DNA from: Planctomycetota bacterium
GTDB taxonomy: Bacteria > Planctomycetota > Phycisphaerae > Phycisphaerales > UBA1924
Assembly: GCA_024280755.1 (NCBI GenBank)
Contig: JAJRPN010000032.1
Location: 1-64,000 of the forward strand
DNA length: 64,000 nt
Reading direction: 5' to 3'
This document shows positions 17,131-25,767 of the stretch, piece after piece. The first letter of the stretch is position 1; every line of letters begins with the position of its first letter. The translations under genes were made by a program, and so were the position numbers. The notes under the pieces are model-generated. The model was not told where the DNA came from. It searched no databases and saw only the letters and a list, made by a program, of their open reading frames with translations.

Positions 17131-17754
17131 ATGACAACCCCAAGCTCTTTCCTAGTACCCATCGTCATCGAGCAATCCGGTCGAGGCGAACGCTCGTATG
17201 ACATCTTCTCGCGCCTGCTCAAAGACCGCATCATCTTCGTCACCGGCGGCGTGATGGACGAGATGGCCAACCTTGTTGTTGCCCAGCTCCTCTTCCTCGC
17301 CAACGAAGATGCCAAAGCAGACATCCATCTCTATGTCAACTCCCCGGGTGGCTCGGTCACCGCGGGCTTGGGCATCGTGGACACGATGAACTTCATCAAA
17401 CCCGACATCTGCACCTATGTCATCGGGCAAGCAGCGTCGATGGGCTCGGTCATTGCATGCTCGGGTGCTAAGGGCAAACGCTATGCACTCAAGAATGCAC
17501 GCAACCTGATGCATCAGCCATTGCTCTCGGGAGTCATGGAAGGGCAAGCGACTGATCTTGAGATCGAAGCGAAAGAAATGCTCCGCCTGCGTGATCGTTT
17601 GTACCGAATCTACTCCGATGCAACCGGGCAAGACAAAGACAAGATCCAGAAGGATTGCGATCGCAACCTCTGGCTCGACGATCAAGAAATGGTCTCCTAC
17701 GGCCTGATCGACTCGGTCCTCGAATCCATGCCTGTCACCGGCACAACCGAATAA
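17131..17754 (+). CDS. clpP: ATP-dependent Clp protease proteolytic subunit (second copy)
   Basis: 207 residues with a canonical active site: Ser103 in 'GQAASMGS', His128 in 'NLMHQP', Asp177 in 'DCDRNLWL'. The N terminus '[29 protein letters not shown]' is the typical ClpP start. AAGGTG lies 8 bases before the ATG. It is last in the clpP pair and is closed by a terminator hairpin at 17774. It is more like the standard ClpP than the upstream copy. Confidence 0.95.
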   Translation: MTTPSSFLVPIVIEQSGRGERSYDIFSRLLKDRIIFVTGGVMDEMANLVVAQLLFLANEDAKADIHLYVNSPGGSVTAGLGIVDTMNFIKPDICTYVIGQAASMGSVIACSGAKGKRYALKNARNLMHQPLLSGVMEGQATDLEIEAKEMLRLRDRLYRIYSDATGQDKDKIQKDCDRNLWLDDQEMVSYGLIDSVLESMPVTGTTE

Positions 17755-17773
17755 ACCGCACAATCGCATCCCC

Positions 17774-17808
17774 AATCCGTCGCTCAAAGCGAGTGACGGA
17801 TTTTTTTA
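17774..17808 (+). terminator. Rho-independent terminator after the clpP pair
   Basis: ATCCGTCGCTC, loop AAAGC region, GAGTGACGGAT (one G·U pair) followed by seven T residues. It lies 20 bases past the second clpP stop. Confidence 0.92.
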
Positions 17809-17867
17809 TGCCTGTGTTTTATGGTACGATGTGCAGACACTCACACACACTCGAAAGGAGACCACGC

Positions 17868-18482
17868 ATGGTCCATCTCCCCGAACTCTGGCTCACGATT
17901 CTCATCGCAACTGTTGCTGTCTTTTTTGCAAGCTCGATCATGTGGATGCTGATGCCTCACCATAAGAAGGACATCCAGTTTCTTGAGGAGAATGAAAAGG
18001 GATACATTGACGCGGTGAAATCGCTTGAGATCAAACCCGGGCTCTATATGTATCCCGGATGCGACCACAGCAAATCGCAATCAGATGAAAGAAAGACCCA
18101 GATCAAGGAGAACTGGGATGCCGGGCCTTGGGGTGTGCTGACTATCTATAGCGGCAAGCCAAACTTTGGGATGAACTTGACCAAGACCTTCGGCGCATTC
18201 TTGGTCATCACCGTCTTTGTTGCCTACATCACCGGGATCGGTGTTGCGCCAGGTGCAGACTCTCTGCATGTCTTCCGCGTTGCTGGCGCAGCCGCAGTGC
18301 TTGGGCATTGCATGGGCGGGCTGTGCAACTCGTTCTTCATGGGTAAGCCAACACGGTTTATCATCACCGATTTCATCGATGGCGTGGTCTATGCGCTGAT
18401 CACCGCGGGCATCATTGCTTCGATGTGGCCTGCGGGTAAAAATGTACTCGATGGCATGCTCATCCCAGGGACGATCAACTAA
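17868..18482 (+). CDS. Conserved-looking membrane protein with PHHKKD motif
   Basis: 204 residues from the ATG at 17868, which has GAAAGGAG 8 bases upstream. Four hydrophobic segments: about 6-28, 105-125, 135-155 and 165-185. The first ends in 'MWMLMPHHKKD', and a cysteine-containing loop 'LYMYPGCDHSKS' follows; a third segment has 'GHCMGGLCNSFF'. The His/Cys pattern could hold a metal, but no family is recognised. It has its own promoter region after the clpP terminator, and repeat element A starts 44 bases past its stop. Confidence 0.75.
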   Translation: MVHLPELWLTILIATVAVFFASSIMWMLMPHHKKDIQFLEENEKGYIDAVKSLEIKPGLYMYPGCDHSKSQSDERKTQIKENWDAGPWGVLTIYSGKPNFGMNLTKTFGAFLVITVFVAYITGIGVAPGADSLHVFRVAGAAAVLGHCMGGLCNSFFMGKPTRFIITDFIDGVVYALITAGIIASMWPAGKNVLDGMLIPGTIN

Positions 18483-18525
18483 ACCTACAGAGGCGTATTT
18501 GACGGCTCGTGTTCGATCACAAACT

Positions 18526-18803
18526 CACCTCCCCCGGGCTTCCGGGGGAGGTGTCGAACAAAGTGAGGTCGAGGGTGGCTTCTGCCTTGCCCCTCCCTGC
18601 GCCCCGCGGGGAGGGGGCTGCGCAGCAGACGGAGGGGTGTCTTGCCTTGGTCTTTGGAAGTCAGTATCAGTAAGAGAAGAAGGAAGACCAAGACACCCCT
18701 CGACCTCACTTTGTTCGACACCTCCCCGCGGGGCGCAGGGAGGGATAAGAAGCCCCTCCGTCACGCTGCGCATGCCGCCTCCCCCAGAGGCCCGGGGGAG
18801 GAG
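18526..18803. repeat. Composite palindromic element A (family 1)
   Basis: A 278-base stack of inverted repeats that fills most of the gap between two convergent genes. It opens with a near-perfect hairpin (18526-18553, arms CACCTCCCCC/GGGGGAGGTG) and closes with CCTCCCCC...GGGGGAGG (18778-18803). Inside, GTGTCGAACAAAGTGAGG pairs with CCTCACTTTGTTCGACAC, and CTCCCTGCGCCCCGCGGGGAG hairpins occur in both arms, around a unique core. The core at 18571-18744 is almost identical (about 4 mismatches in 174 bases) to the reverse complement of 22747-22920 in element B. Reading frames through it are by-products. Confidence 0.9.
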
Positions 18804-18853
18804 ATAAAAATGGCGTTCTTGTGTGGAACTGAGCCATCAGACACCGCTTAGCC

Positions 18854-19834
18854 TCAAGGCATATCGACGATCACCGCGATTTGCTCCTCGTCCTGCGCCG
18901 TGCGTAGGGCGTGTATTGCATCTTCAAACTTGAATCGTTTGGTGATCAAGCCGCTCAGGTCGATCCCACCTGTACTCATCGCGTTGAGTCCTTCTGCGAT
19001 GTGCCCGCACCGTGCGCCAAAGACCTGAAGCTCGTTGGCGATGATCGGCGCGTAGTCGATTGGTTCAACAGCAGTGAGCGAGGGAATTGGATCAGCTTGG
19101 AGGACGATCGTTCCGCGTGGACGCACCATTTTCATTGCGATCTCAAGGCTCTTTGGATCCATCGTCGTATCGATGACTACATCTTGATCTTGTCGACGCC
19201 CAACATCATCGAGATGACGATGCTTGATCCCCCACTTGGCACACAGTTCGAGCCTGTGGGCGTTGGTGCCGAGCAATCGGACCGAGGCGTTGAGCTTGGT
19301 CATCACCTGTGCGCACAAAAGCCCAGACAACCCTTCGCCAAGCACCGTAATGAACGGCTTGCCTTCCATGTGCACAATCTGCGATGCGTGCACCGCAGCA
19401 GCAAGCGACGATGCAAACACGGCGCGATCATCATCGATCTCATCGGGCACCTTGGTCAGGTTGCGTGTTTCGAGCACAAACTGCTCGGCTAAACATCCAT
19501 CCCGATTGCGCAATCCAAGAATCGCCCGCTCGGGATCATGATTGGCCAACCCGCGTCTTGCCAATGGCGAACTGAGATCGGCGATATTCGGATTCCCCAC
19601 CACACGCGATCCAACCCAGCTCGCATCATCTGCCTGTTGGACCACGCCGACGAACTGATACCCCAGTATCCCATCGGAACTGCGCTCGCCTCGGCATGCC
19701 AAGACATCCGCCTGCCCAATAAGCACGCGCGTTGGGCGGATCAACGCTTGCCCAGAACCAACCTTTGGCTCGGGGGCATTGCGGTCAAGAAACACCTCAG
19801 ATTTGATAACTCGTACTGCAAGCAAGCAATGCAC
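18854..19834 (-). CDS. Zinc-type alcohol dehydrogenase-like (MDR) oxidoreductase
   Basis: 326 residues from a GTG at 19834; this start is chosen because family members begin a few residues before the first strand ('LLAVRVIKSEVFLD'); longer frames reach 19960 without supporting sequence. 'PKVGSGQALIRPTRVLI' and 'GYQFVGVV' match the GroES-like half, 'ITVLGEGLSGLLCAQVM' is a slightly altered Rossmann GxGxxG, and 'GTIVLQADP' follows. The usual GHE zinc motif reads GYQ, so catalytic zinc is doubtful. It is last of four minus-strand genes bracketed by elements A and B. Substrate unknown. Confidence 0.7.
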   Translation of the reverse strand: MHCLLAVRVIKSEVFLDRNAPEPKVGSGQALIRPTRVLIGQADVLACRGERSSDGILGYQFVGVVQQADDASWVGSRVVGNPNIADLSSPLARRGLANHDPERAILGLRNRDGCLAEQFVLETRNLTKVPDEIDDDRAVFASSLAAAVHASQIVHMEGKPFITVLGEGLSGLLCAQVMTKLNASVRLLGTNAHRLELCAKWGIKHRHLDDVGRRQDQDVVIDTTMDPKSLEIAMKMVRPRGTIVLQADPIPSLTAVEPIDYAPIIANELQVFGARCGHIAEGLNAMSTGGIDLSGLITKRFKFEDAIHALRTAQDEEQIAVIVDMP

Positions 19835-19996
19835 TCCACGCGTGTGCTTGTGGGCCGGCGCCCGTTGGCACCGATATAGAGGAGTATCGAATAGATCACG
19901 CGCCAAGTGCATAAAGATCTTGAAAGAGGATGATTCTCGGACGCAACCCACGCAGCGCAAGCGTCAGAAGAGGCGGGACTAGGCGTTTCCTGCTTC

Positions 19997-20095
19997 GGGT
20001 GCCACTGCTTGACCGTCTTCGGCAAGCGGTGTCTTCACAAACTCGCCTCACTGATAAGAGCACTGCTTGCCGAAGACGGTCAAGCAGTGGCACCC
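19997..20095. repeat. Inverted-repeat element F1 (family 2)
   Basis: GGGTGCCACTGCTTGACCG... and its complement ...CGGTCAAGCAGTGGCACCC form a stem of about 37 bases with few mismatches, around a loop of about 25 bases. It fills the gap between the HEAT-repeat gene stop and the oxidoreductase start. The same arm sequence recurs at 25657 and 59599. Confidence 0.9.
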
Positions 20096-20110
20096 CAAAT
20101 ATGATCGGAC

Positions 20111-20920
20111 TTACTGATCGATCACCGGGTTCATCCCCACGGGGATCGAGGTTGTCTCGTTTGGTGGCTGGGGGATCATCGGCAGATACTCGACAAGACG
20201 CTTCTTGCGGTTGAACACCGGATAGGTGTACGGCTGGGCCCCGGCAAAGAGATCGTCCGTTTCGTTATACCAATCAATCCACGCCCGGCGGTCGATCCCG
20301 AAGTTCTGCCCGGTCAAAATCAACAGCGAATGCTGAACGCGATTGTTGACGACCAACCGTGAATCTTGGAGTGCACCAACGAGTGATTGCACGACTCGGC
20401 GTTCGCGATATTGCCCGAGTGCATCGGCTGCTGCTGCACGCACATCGACGCTCTCTTCCTTGTCTTCACTCATCGCCAAAGCCAAAGGCTCGATCGCATC
20501 GGCGCTATGCACCCGCTGGAGTGCACGGGCTGCTTCGATTCGTACAATCTCGGCTTCATCTGCGAGGGCTTGAACGATCATACCAACATGCTCAGGGTCA
20601 CCATGACGCCCCAACGCCCGGACGGCTGCGCTGCGAACACCCGGATCTTCATCATCCATCGAATCGATGTACAACTCGATGTAGACCCCCTCGCCACCGA
20701 ACTCTGCGTTCGAGAGCAGGGTTGTCCCGCGATAACGGTTCTCAGCGCTGAACTCATCAGTCGCCATATTGGCTGCTTCTGTGGGTGTCGTTTGAGGCAC
20801 CATGATTTCGAGCAAGCTCGTGGTTCCGCGAGGGACATTATCAAAGGTGCCGCAACCAACGAGCAGTGTATTGGCAGCGAGAGATAACAGAACGATCTGA
20901 CAAAGAGCGGGTATACGCAT
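20111..20920 (-). CDS. HEAT-repeat lipoprotein
   Basis: 269 residues from the ATG at 20920 (MRIPALCQ). A lipoprotein signal ends 'NTLLVGC', Cys22 or so. The body has HEAT/PBS-lyase-type repeats: 'DPGVRSAAVRALGRHGDPEHV', 'AEIVRIEAARALQRVHSADAI' and 'SVDVRAAAADALGQYRERRVV', each a pair of helices, so the protein is likely a scaffold for protein contacts at the envelope. The C-terminal part 'RRAWIDWYNETDDLFAG' resembles the end of other planctomycete HEAT lipoproteins. It is 82 bases downstream of the Q/R-rich membrane protein. Confidence 0.8.
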   Translation of the reverse strand: MRIPALCQIVLLSLAANTLLVGCGTFDNVPRGTTSLLEIMVPQTTPTEAANMATDEFSAENRYRGTTLLSNAEFGGEGVYIELYIDSMDDEDPGVRSAAVRALGRHGDPEHVGMIVQALADEAEIVRIEAARALQRVHSADAIEPLALAMSEDKEESVDVRAAAADALGQYRERRVVQSLVGALQDSRLVVNNRVQHSLLILTGQNFGIDRRAWIDWYNETDDLFAGAQPYTYPVFNRKKRLVEYLPMIPQPPNETTSIPVGMNPVIDQ

Positions 20921-21002
20921 AGACAAGTATATCGAGCCAAACCCACAAACGGCATGAAACTGGGCACGAACTGGTGGTTTGGGCAGCGGATCGAACCCGA
21001 GA

Positions 21003-21836
21003 TCAGGTAAAGAGCGATCCTGATGCAACATCCTGATCGCGCAAGGCGATTGGTGCATCGAGAATTTCACGCAAGATTATCGCCTGGCGGATCGCTGAAC
21101 GCGAGCGGAGCATGGATCGGGCGGATTGATTGGCAGCCATAGGCTTGCGTGTTTTTTGAGTTCGCCCACGATTGGTCTCAATCACACCTGCCTTGCGAAC
21201 TGCTGGCTTGGGATCTGGGCGTGTTTGTTTCACCCGCCGACGGATTGGCTGAGTTGGTTGCGAAGAAGCAACGATCTGAGGGCGGCGGGTTTGCCCAGCA
21301 ACTGGAAGTGGTGTTCGGCGTTGGGAAGATTGTTGCTGTTGTTGAGCCTGTTGAAAAGACTGGCGCAGTGCCTGCTGTCGAGTTGCTTGCTGTTGCTGAG
21401 AGGCGCGTTGAGGATTTGGCTGGCGTCCAGGCTGAGCCCTTTGTGCCTGCACCGGAATCGGAGGCATGTTGGGATGGCTCTGCGAAACACTCGATGTGAG
21501 CGTCGCCCCGCCAGCGCGTTTCTCGCGTAATGCCTTGAGCTGTTCGATCCGCTCTTTGCGAAGGGCTTCGATCCGATCGCGCCGATCTGCTTGAGGATCT
21601 CGCTCTTGAGGCTTTGGCTGGGCAAATTGTTGAGCAGCTGGTCGCCCGGTCCGCATTGCTTCTTGCTGATCGCGTGCCATCTCATGGAGCGCGTCTCGGC
21701 GAGCCCGTTGCTCTTTGGCCTTGGCTGCAAGCCGAACGGTGACATTAAAAAGACCACCAATGATGATGATGACCAAGATCGGGTTGCCAATGACAAAGTT
21801 GATAATTCTTGAGAACACGAAAGAGTATATCGTCAA
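21003..21836 (-). CDS. Membrane-anchored Gln/Arg-rich protein
   Basis: 277 residues. One membrane helix (about residues 12-32, 'FVIGNPILVIIIIGGLF'), then a long charged and glutamine-rich low-complexity region (KEQRARRDALHEMARDQQEAM, repeated Q runs, many PxR) and a short C-terminal segment of normal composition ('ARSMLRSRSAIRQAIILREIL'). The layout looks like a membrane tether with a flexible basic tail. No family is recognised. The palindrome TTGTGCGCACAA ends the same kind as at 10106 and sits 11-22 bases upstream of the ATG. Confidence 0.65.
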   Translation of the reverse strand: MTIYSFVFSRIINFVIGNPILVIIIIGGLFNVTVRLAAKAKEQRARRDALHEMARDQQEAMRTGRPAAQQFAQPKPQERDPQADRRDRIEALRKERIEQLKALREKRAGGATLTSSVSQSHPNMPPIPVQAQRAQPGRQPNPQRASQQQQATRQQALRQSFQQAQQQQQSSQRRTPLPVAGQTRRPQIVASSQPTQPIRRRVKQTRPDPKPAVRKAGVIETNRGRTQKTRKPMAANQSARSMLRSRSAIRQAIILREILDAPIALRDQDVASGSLFT

Positions 21837-21846
21837 ACTTCGCTCA

Positions 21847-21858
21847 TTGTGCGCACAA
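21847..21858. promoter_or_regulatory. 12-base palindrome TTGTGCGCACAA
   Basis: Identical to 10106-10117. It lies between the ABC ATPase stop (21865) and the ATG of the Q/R-rich protein (21836). A binding site for a dimeric regulator is possible; no regulator is known. Confidence 0.35.
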
Positions 21859-21864
21859 ACCCGG

Positions 21865-22629
21865 TCAATCGTGTTCTGGAATCAATACACATTGCCCATT
21901 GGCGAGTTCATGTCGACGGATTTGGACCTCGAAAGCCGTTGAGAGCACTGATTCTGCCAAAGCATCGGCTGTTGAACCTTGAGCAGCGACCTCACCTTGC
22001 TGATTGAGCACGATCGCATGATCGGCCCAACGCGAAGCACTTGTCAGATCATGAATTACCACCCCCACCCCGATCCCACTGCGGGCGAGTGTCTTGAGAG
22101 CAGCCATTGTCGATTGAGCATGCTTGGGATCCATCGCAGAGCATGGTTCGTCAGCGAGCAAGAACCCGGCGGGGTTTCCTGCGATCTGAACCCATGCGCG
22201 AGCGATCGAGACGCGTTGTTGTTGTCCGACGCTGAGATGGGCATAGGGTTTGGCTTGGATCTCTTTGAGTTCAAAGCGTTCGATCGCTTCTTTTACTCGG
22301 CTCGGGTCACTGGCGTTGGCATGTGCCCCAAACTCCACGACCTTTCGGACTGGAAAATCGAAGGCCAGGTTCGGGCGTTGCTCAATAAAAGCGATTGATC
22401 GGGCACGATCTCGATGTCCGATAGATTCGAGAGCTTGGCTATTGAGCGTGATGTTTCCTGATGCCGGCGTCCGAAGCCCAGCAAGGAGCCGAATGAGGGT
22501 CGATTTTCCTGAGCCGTTGGGGCCCACGATTGCTGTAACCTGACCCGAAGGCACCGTGCATGAGATATCATTGAGGACTCTTGGCCCTTTGGGATATCGG
22601 AATCGGACTTGTTTCGCCGAGATGGGCAT
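21865..22629 (-). CDS. ABC transporter ATP-binding protein, iron/heme/B12-uptake type
   Basis: 254 residues from the ATG at 22629; the frame runs on into repeat element B, but that extension is repeat-encoded. Walker A 'GPNGSGKST', Q-loop 'AFIEQRPNLAF', signature 'LSVGQQQRVSIARAW', Walker B 'FLLADEPCSAMDP', H-loop 'GVVIHDLTSA'. The 'SxGQQQR' signature and the 'LAFDFPVRKVVEFG' segment resemble the FecE/HmuV/BtuD group that powers siderophore, heme or cobalamin import. No permease or binding protein is near, so it is an orphan subunit. The first base of the gene lies 55 bases from element B. Confidence 0.85.
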   Translation of the reverse strand: MPISAKQVRFRYPKGPRVLNDISCTVPSGQVTAIVGPNGSGKSTLIRLLAGLRTPASGNITLNSQALESIGHRDRARSIAFIEQRPNLAFDFPVRKVVEFGAHANASDPSRVKEAIERFELKEIQAKPYAHLSVGQQQRVSIARAWVQIAGNPAGFLLADEPCSAMDPKHAQSTMAALKTLARSGIGVGVVIHDLTSASRWADHAIVLNQQGEVAAQGSTADALAESVLSTAFEVQIRRHELANGQCVLIPEHD

Positions 22630-22683
22630 AGGAGGGATGGTAGACAAATGGATTGAACCCGTGGCACAGGCGTCCTTCTTACG

Positions 22684-22966
22684 CCTCCACCGCCCCGGCG
22701 GGGGAGGTGGCTGCGTCTTCGCAGCCGGAGGTGGTCTTTTTTCTGCTCCTCCCTGCGCCCCGCGGGGAGGTGTCGAACAAAGTGAGACGGAGGGGTGTCT
22801 TGGTCTTCCTTCTTCTCTTACTGATACTGACTTCCAAAGACCAAGGCAAGACACCCCTCCGTCTGCTGCGCAGCCACCTCCCCGCGGGGCGCAGGGAGGG
22901 GCAAGGCAGAAGCCACCCTCCATCATGCTTCTCATGCCTCCTCCCCCGCTGAGACGGTGGAGGAGG
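22684..22966. repeat. Composite palindromic element B (family 1)
   Basis: A 283-base element in the gap between the divergent ABC ATPase and rnr genes. It opens with CCTCCACCGCCCCGGCGGGG and ends with a CCTCCTCCCCC...GGTGGAGGAGG hairpin. The interior 22747-22920 is an inverted copy of 18571-18744. A further AGCCCCCCTCCATC fragment at 23010-23023 may be a remnant. Because it occupies nearly the whole gap, it must hold or displace the promoters of both genes. Confidence 0.9.
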
Positions 22967-23108
22967 AAAAAACTCGCTGGGCGGGCGGGGGAAGGCGTTT
23001 GTAAGAAAGAAGCCCCCCTCCATCAAAGTATTGAATAAGACGCTACCATCTACCAAAACAGACTCTATTGCACACAATGAAAACACACGATATACAGACA
23101 GGATTTCT

Positions 23109-25646
23109 ATGCCAGGCCGATTCCGAGACCGTTTGGTCTCCCACATTTCACACGACACCTACACCCCCAAGCCGATCCCGTTGGTTGCCAAAGAACTCAA
23201 CATCGAAGATGTCAAAGAGTTTGCAATTGCAGTCCGCGAGCTTCATGAAGAGGGCGTGATCGAACTTTCTGAGACCGGGAAGATTCAGTTGCCTTTCCGT
23301 CCTGATGAGGGCGAGTTGATCGGGCAGTTCCGAGGCACCGCTTCGGGCGTTGGGTTTGTGATTGCTGCTCACAAGGCGCACGGGTCGGATATTTTTATCC
23401 CGCCTCAATATACACTCAATGCGCTAACGGGCGACACCGTGCGCGTGTACTTCGAGCGTGACCAACGGCGCGAGCATCGTTTGGGCACGATGGAACGACA
23501 GTACGCCGGCGAGGTGATTGATATCGTCGCGCGCAAGCGTGCCCAGTTTACTGGTGAGATCGACAAGCGTGATGGTCGCTGGTTGGTGTATCCTGACGGA
23601 CGCGAACTGACCGAACCCATTGTAATCCGCGATGCGGATTCGAAAAATGTAAAGCCCGGCGACAAGGTCGTCATCGAGATCGTGGAATATCCAGAGCACG
23701 GTCGACTCGCCAAAGGCGTGATCACCAAGGTGCTTGGTGAAGCTGGTCAGCCCGATGTCGAAACACAGGCGGTCATCGCGGCGTACTCGTTGCCGAGCAA
23801 TGAGTTCCCCGAGAGCTGTGTCCAGCAGGCACGCGAGGCGACGAGTCGATTTGATGAAGAGATGTCGTTGTACGAATCGCAGGGGATCGGTGCGCTTGAT
23901 ATGCGTAAGGATCTGACGGGCGATTTCATTACGACGATTGATCCGCCGGACGCGAAGGACTATGACGACGCGATCTCGCTCAAACGCCTCGACAACGGCG
24001 GCTGGGAACTCGGGATTCATATCGCTGATGTGGCGCATTACATCCAGCCGGGCACTGTGCTTGATGACGAGGCAAAGGTACGCGGAAACTCGGTGTATCT
24101 GCCCAGGCTTGTGATTCCGATGCTTCCCGAAGTCTTGTCCAACGGCATCTGTTCGCTTCAAGAAGGCGTGCTGCGGTATGCGAAAACTTGTATTATTCGC
24201 TACGACAAGATGGGCAATGTGGTTGGACGCGGGTTGTGCCAATCGTTGATTAAGTCGAGTAAGCGGATGACCTATCTCGAAGCGCAGGCTTTGATTGACG
24301 GCGATCTTGAAGAGGCGAAGGTGCACGCCAAGACGGACACGCCTCACACTGAGGAGTTGATCGAAGCGGTGCAAGAAATGGAACGGCTCTCACGCTTGAT
24401 CCAGGCTCGTCGGCATAAGGCTGGGATGATTCATCTTGATCTGCCTGAGGTTGATCTGATCTTTGATGAGGACGGCAAGGTCATCGATGCACAAAAAGAA
24501 GACGATGCATTCACGCATAAGCTCATCGAGATGTTCATGGTTGAAGCGAACGAATCGATGGCGATTTTGTTCGAGCAGCTTGATGTTCCGATCCTGCGAA
24601 GAACACATCCTGAGCCTACGCCTGGTGATGTGAATGACTTGCGCAAGACTGCGAAGGTCGCGGGATTCACGATCCCGCAATCGCCGACGCGTGAAGAGTT
24701 GCAGACGCTGCTCGATACGACCGCGGGAACTCCTGCGTCACGAGCAGTGCATACCGCTGTGCTTCGCACGATGACGAAGGCCGTGTATTCGCCGGCACTC
24801 ATCGGGCATTATGCACTCGCATCGCATGCGTATGCCCACTTCACTTCGCCGATTCGTCGCTATCCTGACTTGACGCTTCATCGTGCGATGTTTGCGTATC
24901 TCAAGGCAACGAATAATGGTGACAAGCGCCCGCAATCTGATGGTGAGAAGAAAGCGATCGGACAGAAGCTTCGCGATTCGGAGTATTGCCCGAGCCGCGA
25001 GGAACTTGTCGAAATTGGCAACCAGTGCTCGAACACCGAGGTCAACGCGGCCCAAGCCGAGCGTGAGCTTCGGGCGTTCTTGGTGCTCCAACTCATGGTC
25101 GAGCATATCGGCGAAGAGTTTGAAGCGTGCGTCACTGGGGTTTCTCCCAAGGGCATTTATGTTCAGATCGAGAAGTACCTCGCAGATGGCATGGTCGCAA
25201 AGGCTGATCTGATCGGCGACACGACACGCACGAAACGCCCCCCGACCTGGAAGATCGATGATCGAACCGGGGCGATGGTCGATATTCACTCGGGCAGAAG
25301 CTATTCGATCGGCGATCGGCTCACGGTGCGGATTGCCAATGTTGATCTGCAAACCCGGCGGATGGATCTAACGGTCGCTGATGGCGATCGTCGGGCTGCG
25401 GGCAAACGCAAGGGGCCGGCGGCCAACCTCACCCTCGGCGGCGGGGATATGGGCGGGCTGAGCGACACCGAAGGCGCAGGGTTCAAGAAGGGACCGGGCG
25501 GACAACGGCGAAGCCGAAAATCGAAGTCGCGCGATAAGGGCAAGACCGATTATCGTCGCGATGCTGCGGGCAAAGCGGGGCCTGGTCAGAAGAAAAAGAG
25601 TGGCGGCAAAGGCAAGGGCAAGAGCAACGGCAAGCCCAAGCAGTAA
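23109..25646 (+). CDS. rnr: Ribonuclease R
   Basis: 845 residues from the ATG at 23109 (AGGA 5 bases upstream; an earlier ATG at 23031 gives a 26-residue extension without family character). A 3'-5' exoribonuclease that degrades structured RNA. Domains: N-terminal winged-helix part, cold-shock domains ('RGTASGVGFVIAA'), RNB catalytic domain with 'TIDPPDAKDYDDAISL' (metal-binding aspartates), 'IHIADVAHYIQPGT', 'HYALASHAYAHFTSPIRRYPDL', and an S1 domain near 'TGVSPKGIYVQIEK'. The tail is a Gly/Lys/Arg-rich low-complexity region of about 75 residues that likely binds RNA. Element F2 follows its stop by 10 bases. Confidence 0.96.
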   Translation: MPGRFRDRLVSHISHDTYTPKPIPLVAKELNIEDVKEFAIAVRELHEEGVIELSETGKIQLPFRPDEGELIGQFRGTASGVGFVIAAHKAHGSDIFIPPQYTLNALTGDTVRVYFERDQRREHRLGTMERQYAGEVIDIVARKRAQFTGEIDKRDGRWLVYPDGRELTEPIVIRDADSKNVKPGDKVVIEIVEYPEHGRLAKGVITKVLGEAGQPDVETQAVIAAYSLPSNEFPESCVQQAREATSRFDEEMSLYESQGIGALDMRKDLTGDFITTIDPPDAKDYDDAISLKRLDNGGWELGIHIADVAHYIQPGTVLDDEAKVRGNSVYLPRLVIPMLPEVLSNGICSLQEGVLRYAKTCIIRYDKMGNVVGRGLCQSLIKSSKRMTYLEAQALIDGDLEEAKVHAKTDTPHTEELIEAVQEMERLSRLIQARRHKAGMIHLDLPEVDLIFDEDGKVIDAQKEDDAFTHKLIEMFMVEANESMAILFEQLDVPILRRTHPEPTPGDVNDLRKTAKVAGFTIPQSPTREELQTLLDTTAGTPASRAVHTAVLRTMTKAVYSPALIGHYALASHAYAHFTSPIRRYPDLTLHRAMFAYLKATNNGDKRPQSDGEKKAIGQKLRDSEYCPSREELVEIGNQCSNTEVNAAQAERELRAFLVLQLMVEHIGEEFEACVTGVSPKGIYVQIEKYLADGMVAKADLIGDTTRTKRPPTWKIDDRTGAMVDIHSGRSYSIGDRLTVRIANVDLQTRRMDLTVADGDRRAAGKRKGPAANLTLGGGDMGGLSDTEGAGFKKGPGGQRRSRKSKSRDKGKTDYRRDAAGKAGPGQKKKSGGKGKGKSNGKPKQ

Positions 25647-25656
25647 ACTCTTCTCT

Positions 25657-25746
25657 GGGTGCCATGGTTTGACCGTCTTGGGCAAACCATGTCTTGGGCA
25701 CACAACCAGAACACTGCTTGCCGAAGACGGTCAAACAGTGGCACCC
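25657..25746. repeat. Inverted-repeat element F2 (family 2)
   Basis: Left arm GGGTGCCATGGTTTGACCG, right arm CGGTCAAACAGTGGCACCC, with further pairing inside. It lies between the convergent rnr and thiL genes, starting 10 bases after the rnr stop. It could act as a transcription stop but no T run follows. Confidence 0.88.
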
Positions 25747-25767
25747 GGACATGGCAACCGGATTCGA

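Noticed and set aside
18485-18807. Several apparent short proteins with 'APRGG' or 'SPRGAG' words
   Set aside because: Reading frames through the GC-rich palindromic element A; they recur in element B for the same reason.
22630-22935. N-terminal extension of the ABC ATPase, with Pro-rich sequence
   Set aside because: It is translated repeat element B; the family sequence begins at the ATG at 22629.
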